Shown here one piece after another: positions 8,474 to 17,350 of a stretch of 64,000 bases of DNA. The notes beneath the pieces were generated by a model. That model saw only the letters and a program-made list of their open reading frames with translations, did no database searches and was not told the DNA's origin. The DNA is from Candidatus Opimibacter iunctus (lineage in GTDB: Bacteria; Bacteroidota; Bacteroidia; Chitinophagales; Saprospiraceae). Within the stretch, counting starts at the first letter, position 1. Each line of letters opens with the position of its first letter. Both the position numbers and the translations under genes were made by a program. The stretch is from the NCBI GenBank assembly GCA_016716665.1, contig JADJVH010000006.1, positions 1 to 64,000 on the forward strand. The letters run 5' to 3'.

Positions 8474-8552
8474 TGCCGTGAGGTATCCCAACATAAAAGC
8501 TCATCCGCAAGGTTGGCTTTTAGCTCTGCTTTTGGCAATGGGATGCTGGACA

Positions 8553-10661
8553 TTATTGAATAATAAATTTTCCTGTTTTTACTTCTGAATCAGTACTAAT
8601 TGTAATCAGATAAATTCCTGCTTGCTCAATACTGGTTACAATGGTATTAATTCCGGGATCGATGGTTCTGGTCGCAAACCAGATTACTTTTCCTGTTATA
8701 TCCACTATTGATAATTTGGCCTTTGTGATTGAGTTAACATCAGATTGAAATGAAAGTACGCCGTTGGAAGGATTTGGAAATACCATGAATTTGTTTTCAG
8801 GTATAAAATAATCTGTGCTGACGGTTTGGATATCCGAAATTTTACGACGCCATAATCCTTGACCATCAGAAGCGAGATATATGTACTGATCATCCACTTC
8901 AAAACCGTCTATGTAATGGGAATAAAACCCCTGGTTAAACAGTTTCCATGAATCACCAAGGTCCGTGGAAATGTAAATATCACTAGGTCTTTGATTATTG
9001 GTGCCAATGATATTATTCCCTATGCATACGAATTCATTGAATCCTTTACGAAAATCAGAATTAGTCGGGTTAAATGTGATTTCCTTCCATGTATCGCCAT
9101 CATCACTTGATATAAAAGTCTGGTATTGTTGGGCATCGAAGAAAACAACAATTAATACACTATCACAGGCATATAAACGAACAATTTCACCACTGGAATA
9201 ATTTTCCATTGAAATAGCTTCCCAGTTTTGATCTTGGTCAGATCGATAAATTATATGCTTAGAAGCAGCAAAAAATAAATTGCTTTTCCTTGCAAATAAA
9301 TATGGCTGCGAATATGGCCATATGATGCTCTCAAATGTTGTCCAATGTGATCCATAATCTTCACTCACAAGGGTTTCTAGAGAAGTAAAAGGGTAGTTGG
9401 TTCCCCCTAAATAAAGTTTATGATTATCCGAAAAGAGCTGGTAGAAAGGGGAGTATAATTGAGGAGGCGATGCACTTTTCCATGTAGAACCATTATCATT
9501 TGATCGAATGACTTTGGTTCCATCCTGCAAAGCAAATATTCTGCCATCCAGGTCAACAATATCTTCAATACCATTTCCACCATATAGATCAAATTCATAG
9601 GCATTTGTCGTTGTATTTAATCTGGAAATGCTATGACCAGATGATGTAAACCACAATTGATTTTCTACTAAATGCAAGTTGCTAACACGAGAAGCAACAA
9701 TACCTGAATAGCTCGGTGTAATTGATAAATCAGGCTCACTTAAAAGAAATAATCCGTTTGCGTTTGAAACATATAAACCATTTGGAGCCGGATGCATGGC
9801 ATTGCAATCAAAATCAGTAGTGGATGTAATAGTCCAGGTAAGGCCTTTATCAATTGATTTGTAAAGAGCATTGAAAGAAAACATGTACATCGCATTCGCC
9901 GTCTGTGTCATGATGGGGTATCCGTTATCCCAGTTTTTGGTGGATACCTGTATCCAATGATAACCGTCATCGTCAGACCGGTACATCTGACCTGTTCCTG
10001 CAGTGAAGGCAAACCAAATACTATCAAACTCGAAAATAGTCTGATAATAAATGCTATCAGGTAAACCTGCTTCTGTCCAGGTATCTGTTTCCGGATAAAA
10101 CCTGAACTCCTTTGATCCAATTGCGGTGATGATAACAGATTCTTCCGATCCATATATATCATAGAAATGCTCGGCAACCGGTGTAAGCGCGCTGATCTGC
10201 CATGTATTTCCGGCATCATGGGAGATCCAAAGAGAATCTGGGCCTGTGTACAATTCCGATAGTCCCGAATAAATGACCGTTTGATTTAGAGAATATAGAC
10301 CTCTGGCGTCATAAAGGTGAGGTGTCACCAATTGAATCCATGTTTCACCCTGATCTACACTGCGAAACAATAAAGAAGAATCTGTCTGGTGATGATATGC
10401 CGAAAATGAAACATATAAAATTGAGTCCGTAACGGAAAATAAACCAATGCTATAAAGTTTGGGGATATCCAGTTTAAGCTGTTCCCATTGGTCGCCGGTG
10501 ACAGAACGGTAAATCCCATGTGAGGTTCCAATGAAATAAAACGAACTATTTTGATAAATGGAACCCACAGCGCCACCTTCCGGTCCATCCATCGATTCCC
10601 ATTGGCCATAAAGAGGGAAATTCATTACGATCAACAGCAGGTATGTTGCGATATATTTCAT
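8553..10661 (-). CDS. Secreted BNR/sortilin-like repeat protein with T9SS sorting domain
   Basis: The 702-residue protein has a signal peptide (residues 1-20, ending LYGQ) and a chain of BNR/Asp-box motifs of the form SxDxGxTW: SVDQGETW, SHDAGNTW, SDDDGYHW, SIDKGLTW, SNDNGSTW, SEDYGSHW, SSDDGDTW and STDLGDSW. Together these predict a beta-propeller fold of the VPS10/sortilin type. The last 75 or so residues (FPNPSNG... to the end) are a type A C-terminal domain that sends proteins through the type IX secretion system to the cell surface. A catalytic role cannot be shown. It lies upstream of a cyclophilin and a TlpA-like lipoprotein gene and reads the same way. Confidence 0.85.
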   Translation of the reverse strand: MKYIATYLLLIVMNFPLYGQWESMDGPEGGAVGSIYQNSSFYFIGTSHGIYRSVTGDQWEQLKLDIPKLYSIGLFSVTDSILYVSFSAYHHQTDSSLLFRSVDQGETWIQLVTPHLYDARGLYSLNQTVIYSGLSELYTGPDSLWISHDAGNTWQISALTPVAEHFYDIYGSEESVIITAIGSKEFRFYPETDTWTEAGLPDSIYYQTIFEFDSIWFAFTAGTGQMYRSDDDGYHWIQVSTKNWDNGYPIMTQTANAMYMFSFNALYKSIDKGLTWTITSTTDFDCNAMHPAPNGLYVSNANGLFLLSEPDLSITPSYSGIVASRVSNLHLVENQLWFTSSGHSISRLNTTTNAYEFDLYGGNGIEDIVDLDGRIFALQDGTKVIRSNDNGSTWKSASPPQLYSPFYQLFSDNHKLYLGGTNYPFTSLETLVSEDYGSHWTTFESIIWPYSQPYLFARKSNLFFAASKHIIYRSDQDQNWEAISMENYSSGEIVRLYACDSVLIVVFFDAQQYQTFISSDDGDTWKEITFNPTNSDFRKGFNEFVCIGNNIIGTNNQRPSDIYISTDLGDSWKLFNQGFYSHYIDGFEVDDQYIYLASDGQGLWRRKISDIQTVSTDYFIPENKFMVFPNPSNGVLSFQSDVNSITKAKLSIVDITGKVIWFATRTIDPGINTIVTSIEQAGIYLITISTDSEVKTGKFIIQ

Positions 10662-10699
10662 AGGTTATTTAAAGATAAACAATATCACAAACATCTGCC

Positions 10700-11350
10700 T
10701 CATTCAACCAGATAAGCCTTTTTCACATAATCCAGCCCCGGAAACGCCTGCATAAATCCATTCCGGTCTGAATACATGCGATCTGTCTCCTGCATCAGAT
10801 CCTCTCCATAGATGTCATACAATTGATCCACGATCTCCATCCCCTGTATCACCTCGCCTAGAGGAGGATAACCACGAACACCAAGATGCTCGGTAGTATC
10901 GAGCTTGGTGTTGTCCGAGAGATTGATAAAGAGATCACTCCCACGATTATCTTTTCCTGCTCGTGCAAAGGTTATGGTGCCGCGTTTGTTGGAATGAAGC
11001 ACGGGCTCGTCCAGCACTGGGTATGACATCCATTGCGAGGTGAGCATGCGATTCGAACTGCCAAACTGAGCCACAAAATCCGCTGTTACCCTGTAGAAGA
11101 TCGCATAGTCAAAGTATTTATGCTTGACCAATTGATACAAGCGGTCAGCAGCCTGTGGTGACCAGGCCCTGTATACCCGCAAATCAAATTGACCTTTGGT
11201 GGTTTCAAAACGGATACTAAACTCCTCAGGAGCTTTGTCCTCAATCCATTTAGGATTAAATGTATTGCCCTGGCAGGCCAGCAGTAACATAGCAGTTGCC
11301 ATGAGTATCAAGCCCGTTTTAAGAAGATGAGTATTTGTCCAGATCTGCAT
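10700..11350 (-). CDS. Cyclophilin-type peptidyl-prolyl isomerase lipoprotein
   Basis: The 216-residue protein has a long signal ending in a lipobox (LLLAC, Cys near residue 26), followed by a cyclophilin domain at about 43-190 ('TTKGQFDLRVYRAWSPQAAD', 'FYRVTADFVAQFG', 'GTITFAR', 'GSDLFINLSDN', 'PPLGEVIQGMEIVDQL'). Cyclophilins catalyse cis-trans isomerisation of proline bonds. As a lipoprotein it would assist folding of envelope or secreted proteins. The usual GSQFFI segment reads GSDLFI, so the active site is somewhat divergent. It sits 38 bp upstream of the T9SS protein gene on the same strand, and a folding helper fits that context. Confidence 0.82.
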   Translation of the reverse strand: MQIWTNTHLLKTGLILMATAMLLLACQGNTFNPKWIEDKAPEEFSIRFETTKGQFDLRVYRAWSPQAADRLYQLVKHKYFDYAIFYRVTADFVAQFGSSNRMLTSQWMSYPVLDEPVLHSNKRGTITFARAGKDNRGSDLFINLSDNTKLDTTEHLGVRGYPPLGEVIQGMEIVDQLYDIYGEDLMQETDRMYSDRNGFMQAFPGLDYVKKAYLVE

Positions 11351-11445
11351 ATTGAATCACTTCTCAAAGCGTGATGTAAAATGGTAGGGGCTAAGGTAGA
11401 GATTACGCTTAAGAGATAAGCACTACGCTAAGTCTTCTACGCTTG

Positions 11446-12639
11446 TTACTTTAAATATTCTGTGACCAGGTTTCGCAAATCCTCGCCATATACATTTTTG
11501 GCGATCACTTTTCCATGCGCATCCAGGAGATAGTTGGCAGGGATTGTGGTGATGCGCAGTGATTTCAGGAATGGGGTTTCATCTCCTGATAGGTGAGAAG
11601 CTTGCGGCCATGCAGCTAGATCCTTCACAATAGCCTTTTGCCATGAATCACGATCACTATCGATCGAATAACCCACGATCTGCAAACCTTTGTCTTTATA
11701 CTGATCCCATAGCGGAACCAAAATGGTCCTGTTTTCTCTACGGCAAGGTGCGCACCATGACGCCCAAATGTCCAGAAGGGTAAGTTTACTTCCCAGTAGA
11801 TTTTGGAGGAGGATGGTGTCCCCGTTGGCCATGGGTAGTTTGTAATCCGGTATGGTGCTCCTGATCATCACCGGCATGATATCGTCACGCGACATAGCAC
11901 AGAGTTCTTCCACCAGGGTATGGTCGGGTTGTACATTAATCCATTTACTGCATTGCCTTTGTAGAAATTCCGGCATCCGTTCATAGTCACCTGCAGGACT
12001 GATCCATCGTATCGCAATCAAGGCCGCATACACAGAGGAAGTGGTGTCCGCAAAATTCATCAGATGGCCAGCATAGGCCATAAAGTTTTTTTCCCGCTCG
12101 AGGAGCAAGGTGTCATTATCATCATCTGATGCGGAGATAGCAAGGTATTCTTCTAAGGCATTTTTCTGCACCTCCGACAAGGCTGACAAAGCTCGTTGAT
12201 CACCAGAAGGATGTTCAACGTTGAATGAGTATTGAAATGCATTCACCTTTGCCTTTAGCTTCAGTGTTATACCTTCCTGCAAAATCAAGTGATGATAATT
12301 GACGGCGCCTTTAAGAGGGTCTTCCAGGTGATTAGCAAACCTGGTACTGCTCCTCTGGACAACAAGATTCATGAGTTGAGGCTCGGCCGTTAAAGTAAGT
12401 ACTTTGGTGAAGTGAAAACTACCATCTGTTTCAATGACAGCAGAATCAATGACCACACCCAGGTAATCAGCTGCGATTTCATTGAAATGTCTTGGCTGCA
12501 CCAGGTAGATCATAGATTTCCATGCAGGATCAATTTCAATAACACCCGAGATTGGGTGTTGAGGTTGCGCGGTACAGGACGGAATCGTTATGGTAAGGAT
12601 GATAGCCATCAACGAAAGGAGAGGGAACCGGAATTTCAT
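11446..12639 (-). CDS. TlpA/ResA-like thiol-disulfide lipoprotein
   Basis: This 397-residue protein has a signal with lipobox (PSCTAQ, Cys near residue 22). An N-terminal beta-rich domain of the DUF4369 type (about 30-130) and a helical linker follow, then a C-terminal thioredoxin-fold domain (about 255-397) with the redox motif WASWCAPCRRE. Bacteroidota use such proteins as periplasmic disulfide reductases for cytochrome or secreted-protein maturation. A second protein of the same layout is at 41753-42865. A candidate promoter (TTG-N21-TACTTTTG, minus strand, 12679-12710) lies upstream. Confidence 0.85.
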   Translation of the reverse strand: MKFRFPLLSLMAIILTITIPSCTAQPQHPISGVIEIDPAWKSMIYLVQPRHFNEIAADYLGVVIDSAVIETDGSFHFTKVLTLTAEPQLMNLVVQRSSTRFANHLEDPLKGAVNYHHLILQEGITLKLKAKVNAFQYSFNVEHPSGDQRALSALSEVQKNALEEYLAISASDDDNDTLLLEREKNFMAYAGHLMNFADTTSSVYAALIAIRWISPAGDYERMPEFLQRQCSKWINVQPDHTLVEELCAMSRDDIMPVMIRSTIPDYKLPMANGDTILLQNLLGSKLTLLDIWASWCAPCRRENRTILVPLWDQYKDKGLQIVGYSIDSDRDSWQKAIVKDLAAWPQASHLSGDETPFLKSLRITTIPANYLLDAHGKVIAKNVYGEDLRNLVTEYLK

Positions 12640-12678
12640 TCTTATTTGTTTACGGGCTAAATTGATTTAGTCGCAATA

Positions 12679-12710
12679 CAAAAGTAGAGGTAATGAAGTC
12701 AAGCTTGCAA
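12679..12710 (-). promoter_or_regulatory. Candidate promoter of the TlpA-like gene
   Basis: On the minus strand TTG (12708-12710) is followed after 21 bp by TACTTTTG (12679-12686), a match to the Bacteroidota TTTG/TAnnTTTG pattern with a slightly long spacer. It lies 40 bp before the start at 12639. Confidence 0.4.
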
Positions 12711-12765
12711 GCCTGAAATGCCAACTGCATAAGAAATGGAATATCTGTATTATTTATCCCCCTTG

Positions 12766-12821
12766 GCTGATCGCTGATAGCTGATAGCTTTTGTCTGATA
12801 GCTGACGGCTGATAGCTTTTT
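12766..12821. repeat. GCTGATA heptamer repeats
   Basis: Imperfect tandem copies of GCTGATA/GCTGACG with GCTTTT inserts fill the gap downstream of the DUF3606 gene. This is one of several intergenic arrays with a 7-8 bp period in this window. Confidence 0.6.
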
Positions 12822-13014
12822 AAAACCTGATAATCCCTTTTGCCCTCAGGTAATCAGAGACTCTGGCTTCCTTCCCACCAACACGGTCAACAGCATTTTG
12901 GAGTTGCTCCCGGGTGATCTGCCATTTGGCCAACCAATAGGAAACGTCTTCAGAAATATTCATATTGACCATCTTGCGGGTGATGGCGTCGGTTTGATTT
13001 ATATTTTCTGACAT
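12820..13014 (-). CDS. DUF3606-type small protein
   Basis: The start at 13014 gives 64 residues (MSENINQTDAIT...). The frame is open upstream to 13071, but the shorter form begins where the family does. The pattern 'I...DVSYWLAKWQITREQLQNAV', 'VGGKEARVSDYLRAKG' matches the DUF3606 family of small, probably DNA- or nucleoid-associated proteins. Its biochemical role is not established. The gene stands alone between the TlpA-like gene and the glycosyltransferase. The last codons run into the GCTGATA repeat. Confidence 0.65.
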   Translation of the reverse strand: MSENINQTDAITRKMVNMNISEDVSYWLAKWQITREQLQNAVDRVGGKEARVSDYLRAKGIIRF

Positions 13015-13216
13015 ACTGAATTTGGAAATTGATGAACCTAAATATACGTATAGGTATTGAAAATCAGGCAATTAGTTTTGTTTTGCAGATGTTAACAGGC
13101 CGGATCCAAAGGCTATTCGCTTAAGCCTTAGCGTATTAAAGGAAAAGTTTAGAGGAGTCTGTTGGATCATTGGTATCCCCTGTTAATGTCAAATTGCTGA
13201 CCTTTACAGCCACATC

Positions 13217-14521
13217 GTGAAGAAGTTTCTCATCATCACCTACTATTGGCCCCCTGCTGGTGGCGCCGGCGTAATGCGCTGGGCCAAGATGACAAAGTAC
13301 ATTGCCCGGTATGGATGGGAGCCTGTAGTCTATACACCTTCCAACGGAGAAACAGGTGTTATTGATGAAAGCTTGCTGAGTGAAATTCCAGCAACTACTA
13401 CAGTGGTAAAGACACCCATTTGGGAACCTTATACGCTCTATAAGGCATTCCTCGGCCGAAAGAAGAATGACAAGTTATATTCAGGTTTTATCAATGAAAA
13501 GAAGAAGGCCTCTTTTACACAGCGGATTTCTGTTTTCATACGAGGTAATTTTTTCATACCGGACGCACGCATGTTCTGGATCAAGCCCTCCGTAAAGTTT
13601 CTTAAGAAATACCTTGCGGAACATCCGGTGGATGCAATCATCTCCACAGGTCCGCCACATAGCATGCACCTCATCGCTGAAAAAGTACATCGGGCCACGG
13701 GTATTCCCTGGATAGCAGACTTTCGTGATCCCTGGACCAATATCGATTTCTATCAGGATCTCAACTTGTCTGCCTGGGCCGATCGTAGACATCATGCACT
13801 TGAATTGAAAGTACTCAACAACGCAAGTAAGGTAGTGACCGTGACCTGGAGATCAAGGGATGAGTTCAGGGCGCTCAGTGGTCGCGAAGATATTGTTGTG
13901 ATTCCAAATGGTTTTGACGATGCAGACTTCCCACCTGATCAGCGTGGTCCGCTTGATAGGGATTTTACCATCGTGCACATTGGGTCCATGAATAAGGACC
14001 GTAATCCTGAAGTCTTCTGGAAGGCGGCACAACAGGCATTAGCAGAAAGTCAGGAGTTGAAATCAAAATTGAAAATCCGTCTTGTCGGCCCGGTGGATTT
14101 TTCTGTCCGGTCATCTGTTGAACACTATGGCCTGGAGGGATATACGGAGTTCGTAGAATTTATCCCGCATGACGAAGCGGTCAAGTTACAGCAACAAACA
14201 CAGGTCAATCTATTAGTGATCAACAATTCACCCAACGCGCGCACCATCATCCCTGGCAAGCTCTATGAATACCTCGGTTCCGGTAGGCCATTGTTAGCCA
14301 TTGGCCCAAAGGATAGTGATTCCGCTAGAGTCATTGAATTGACCAAGGGTGGGGTAGTGCATGAATATGATGATACAGAAGGTCTGAAAAATAGAATCCT
14401 TGAATACTTTGCACTGTACAAAGAAGATACGCTGAATGGCAATGCTGAAGGTACACAGCAATTCACTCGCAGGCATCTTGCCAGCGAATATGCAAAGTTG
14501 TTGGATTCAATGACCAATTAG
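13217..14521 (+). CDS. Glycosyltransferase, GT4-like
   Basis: The 434-residue enzyme starts 'MKKFLIITYYWPPAGGAGV', the usual N-terminus of Bacteroidota GT-B glycosyltransferases (family 4-like N-terminal domain), with 'IISTGPPHSMHLIA' and 'PWIADFRDPWTNI' in the donor/acceptor cleft. The C-terminal half carries 'IVHIGSMNKDRNPEVFW' and the nucleotide-sugar-binding segment 'IPGKLYEYLGSGRPLLAIG'. It should transfer a sugar from a nucleotide donor during surface-glycan synthesis at the inner face of the membrane. The sugar is unknown and there is no polysaccharide cluster around it. It is convergent with dnaA. Confidence 0.85.
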   Translation: MKKFLIITYYWPPAGGAGVMRWAKMTKYIARYGWEPVVYTPSNGETGVIDESLLSEIPATTTVVKTPIWEPYTLYKAFLGRKKNDKLYSGFINEKKKASFTQRISVFIRGNFFIPDARMFWIKPSVKFLKKYLAEHPVDAIISTGPPHSMHLIAEKVHRATGIPWIADFRDPWTNIDFYQDLNLSAWADRRHHALELKVLNNASKVVTVTWRSRDEFRALSGREDIVVIPNGFDDADFPPDQRGPLDRDFTIVHIGSMNKDRNPEVFWKAAQQALAESQELKSKLKIRLVGPVDFSVRSSVEHYGLEGYTEFVEFIPHDEAVKLQQQTQVNLLVINNSPNARTIIPGKLYEYLGSGRPLLAIGPKDSDSARVIELTKGGVVHEYDDTEGLKNRILEYFALYKEDTLNGNAEGTQQFTRRHLASEYAKLLDSMTN

Positions 14522-14591
14522 AAAAAAAATCGCACAGAGGTCACGGAGTGTATTTCCGATAAACAAAATACTTGCAGTGGATTTTCGGGCA

Positions 14592-14608
14592 CTGAGCGTA
14601 GCCGAAGG
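14592..14608. repeat. CTGAGCGTAGCCGAAGG interspersed repeat
   Basis: One copy of a short repeat with core GAGCGTAGCCGAAG, also seen at 7313-7328 and, as AGCGTAGCCGAAG, at 36351-36363. Its right flank GGGACC is only partly matched on the left, so the hairpin is imperfect. Confidence 0.6.
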
Positions 14609-14665
14609 GACCGTATCAAAATACCCAAACCAATTCCTATGTTAAATACCCAATGAAAATTCCCA

Positions 14666-14691
14666 GGTCGTTGAGTGTAGTCGAAACGACC
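14666..14691. repeat. Palindromic variant of the GAGCGTAGCCGAAG repeat
   Basis: GGTCGTT and AACGACC flank the core GAGTGTAGTCGAA and form a short hairpin just after the dnaA stop. It could act as a weak terminator between dnaA and the convergent glycosyltransferase. Confidence 0.55.
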
Positions 14692-14698
14692 ATGTAAA

Positions 14699-16108
14699 TT
14701 ACCCTACAGGCTGCCTCAGCTTCTTCTCGATATCCTTCACCGTCCGCTTAAACTCAGCATCTGTATCAATCATATCATTGACGGCGCGTACGCTGTAGAT
14801 GACGGTGCTGTGATCACGGCCTCCGAAGCTGTCACCGATTGCCTTGAGCGAATGATTGGTGATGTTTTTGGCAAAGTACATGGATAGCTGACGGGCAAGG
14901 ACGATGTTACGCTTGCGGGTCTGGGATTTGAGTTTGTCGATCGGCACCTCGTAATGATCCGCTACACATTTCTTGATATGGTCAAGCGTGATGACAGATC
15001 CGGTGTTGATGACGACATTGTAGATCACTTTCTGAGCGAGGTCCAGGTCAATCTCCTTGCGGGTGAGGGACGCATGGGCAATCAGGTTGACGATCACGCC
15101 TTCGAGTTCGCGGATGTTGTGACGGATATTATCGCAGATGTAATGCTTGACTTCAGGCGAAAAGCTGATGCCTGCCACACTGGATTTGTGCTCGAGGATA
15201 GCCATCATGGTTTCATAGTCCGGAGCCTGCAAATCAGCAGATAAGCCCCACTTGAAACGGCTGATCAGGCGCTCTTCCATGCCTTGCAGATCTTTCGGCG
15301 CCCGGTCAGAGGTCAGTACGATCTGGTTGCCACTCTGATGCAACTGATTGAAGATATGGAAGAAGATCTCCTGTGTCTTTTGCTTGCCGGCAAGAAACTG
15401 GATATCATCGATGATCAGGACATTGACCAGCTGATAAAAATTGGTGAAGTCACTGACCGCATTATTCTTTATAGCTTCGATGATCTGGTTAGTAAACTTC
15501 TCTGAGCTTACATACAACACCGTCTTATCATCACGCTGCTTGACCACTGCATTGCCTATAGCTTGTGCAAGGTGTGTCTTGCCTAAGCCTACATCTCCGA
15601 AAATAAACAACGGATTAAAGGCCGTGCCACCGGGATTGTTTGCGATGGCTTCAGCAGCTGAACAGGCAAGCCGGTTGCAATCCCCTACAATGAGGTTTTC
15701 AAACGTATAGGTGGTGTTGAGCTGTGGATCAATTTTGAGCCTTTTAATACCGGGTATGACAAATGGGTTACGAATGTCATTTTCAACTTCAGTGGCAGGA
15801 GTTGCCGTAGGCTGTTTGCGTTTTCCGTTTTTTTGCCAGGGATCATCTTTGACGTAATTGTATTCGAGGTTAGCTTTTGGACCCAGCGTTTGCCTGATTG
15901 ACTTACGTAGTACAGGCAGGTAATGCTCTTCGAGCCATTCAAAGAAAAATTTATTTGGTACCTGGAGTGTGAGGGTGTTTTCCTGCAGACGTATTGGACG
16001 GATTGGTTCAAACCATGTACGGAAACTCTGTTCACTGATCTCTTCACGTATCACGCTGAGACACCCATTCCATACTGCATTGCAGTCCTGTACCATTATA
16101 TTGCTCAC
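14699..16108 (-). CDS. dnaA: Chromosomal replication initiator DnaA
   Basis: DnaA opens the origin by binding 9-bp boxes and melting the DNA-unwinding element. This 469-residue protein has domain I (about 1-90), a polar linker, the AAA+ domain with Walker A GDVGLGKTHLA (near 168-178) and Walker B 'VLIIDDIQFL', and domain IV with the signature 'GGRDHSTVIYSV' near residue 435. Length and domain order are normal. Starts at Met-1 or Met-5 are both possible. The gene stands alone with a 295-bp upstream gap that holds DnaA-box-like sites, as expected for autoregulation. Confidence 0.97.
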   Translation of the reverse strand: MSNIMVQDCNAVWNGCLSVIREEISEQSFRTWFEPIRPIRLQENTLTLQVPNKFFFEWLEEHYLPVLRKSIRQTLGPKANLEYNYVKDDPWQKNGKRKQPTATPATEVENDIRNPFVIPGIKRLKIDPQLNTTYTFENLIVGDCNRLACSAAEAIANNPGGTAFNPLFIFGDVGLGKTHLAQAIGNAVVKQRDDKTVLYVSSEKFTNQIIEAIKNNAVSDFTNFYQLVNVLIIDDIQFLAGKQKTQEIFFHIFNQLHQSGNQIVLTSDRAPKDLQGMEERLISRFKWGLSADLQAPDYETMMAILEHKSSVAGISFSPEVKHYICDNIRHNIRELEGVIVNLIAHASLTRKEIDLDLAQKVIYNVVINTGSVITLDHIKKCVADHYEVPIDKLKSQTRKRNIVLARQLSMYFAKNITNHSLKAIGDSFGGRDHSTVIYSVRAVNDMIDTDAEFKRTVKDIEKKLRQPVG

Positions 16109-16403
16109 TCTAAAAGGTTATTGAATGATCCCTAAAGCCTGGCCGGCGATTCGCTCCGGGGGGAGTCCTTGAGTCGGATGAGCTTTGATTTTCACGATTG
16201 TTTCTACTTCCACTTTGCTGCGGGATTGGACAAAGATCAAAAAAAAATCGCTGGTTGTGGACTCAGCGGTCCATTTTTCCACATTATCTCAATTTTAAAT
16301 TCAAACTACACAAAATCAATAGGTTACATATTTTTTTAATGCCTTTCAATAAAGCATTGACAGTCAATTCCTGATCCCTTTTTATGGCTGTTTATGAAAA
16401 TGT
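16109..16403. promoter_or_regulatory. dnaA upstream region with near-match DnaA boxes
   Basis: The gap contains TTTTCCACA near 16275 (one mismatch to TTATCCACA) and, 15-20 bp away on the other strand, a TTGTGGAC segment. An AT-rich stretch follows, up to about 16350. These could be the autoregulatory sites of dnaA. There are too few boxes to call this the replication origin. Confidence 0.35.
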
Positions 16404-17339
16404 TTATGCCTCTTTCACCCAGATACCTTCACAGCTGATACACTTGTTCTTGCTGTTTCGTTCAAAGGTGATATCGATTTTTCCTAACCGGATTCCCGCC
16501 CAGCCAACCTGGTGGATGATGACGTTATCACCTTCCTTGTTACGATAGATGTCTGGCTTGTCCATGAAGGTGTGGGTATGTCCGCCAAGAATGATATCTA
16601 TAGAACGGCTGTTCTGTGCTAGTTTAATATCACTCACTTTGTCATTATCATTATCATATTTATATCCCAGGTGCGAAAGGCAAATCACGATATCACATCC
16701 CTCCTCATGCTTTAGGATATCAGCCTGTTCAGTGACCTTAGCGATAGGGTCAAGGTATCGTGTCGGGCCGTAGAGGGCCTGCGGAACCAGACCATCTAAT
16801 TCAATACCGACCCCTGTGACTCCGATTTTAATATCTCCTTTTTGAAAGCTTCGCCTTGGGATATATTTATCATGCATTACGGTGTCCGTAAAGTCATAAT
16901 TGGAAATGATCGTTGGAAAATTTCCATGCTCACGCATTTGCTTTTCATAGTTTTCAAGGCCGCCATCAAAATCATGGTTGCCCATCGTCGTGGCATCATA
17001 CCCCATGGCAGTCATCAGCTTGATGTCAAGTTCTCCAAGATAGAAGTTGAAGTAGGGTGTGCCTTGAAATATATCTCCCGAATCAAGCAATAACACATGC
17101 TCATTTTCACTTCTGATTTTTTCAATCAGTGCTGCCCGCCTGGCTGCACCACCAAGCCCTGCATTCCTTGACCCATCTTCAGGAAAAGGATCTATCCTGC
17201 TATGCACATCATTGGTATGCAGGATGACCAGGCGAGTGAGTTCTCCTTTGAGCAGTGCCGAAGCATTGATCCAACCTGGCAGCATCAACGCTGCTCCTGC
17301 ACCAGCCGTTCTGTTTATAAAATTTCTCCTTGACCACAT
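16404..17339 (-). CDS. 5'-nucleotidase-type metallophosphoesterase, catalytic domain only
   Basis: This 311-residue protein begins with an SRRNF twin-arginine-like signal (residues 3-7, hydrophobic to about 30). It holds all metallophosphoesterase blocks of the UshA family: HTNDVHSR (near 41), DSGDIF (88), GNHDFD (119), CLSHLG (221) and GGHTHTF (253). UshA-type enzymes hydrolyse nucleotides or UDP-sugars in the periplasm. The usual C-terminal substrate-binding domain is missing here and is encoded by the preceding gene, 11 bp away on the same strand. The two products probably form one enzyme. Confidence 0.85.
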   Translation of the reverse strand: MWSRRNFINRTAGAGAALMLPGWINASALLKGELTRLVILHTNDVHSRIDPFPEDGSRNAGLGGAARRAALIEKIRSENEHVLLLDSGDIFQGTPYFNFYLGELDIKLMTAMGYDATTMGNHDFDGGLENYEKQMREHGNFPTIISNYDFTDTVMHDKYIPRRSFQKGDIKIGVTGVGIELDGLVPQALYGPTRYLDPIAKVTEQADILKHEEGCDIVICLSHLGYKYDNDNDKVSDIKLAQNSRSIDIILGGHTHTFMDKPDIYRNKEGDNVIIHQVGWAGIRLGKIDITFERNSKNKCISCEGIWVKEA

Positions 17340-17350
17340 AGCTTAATGAT

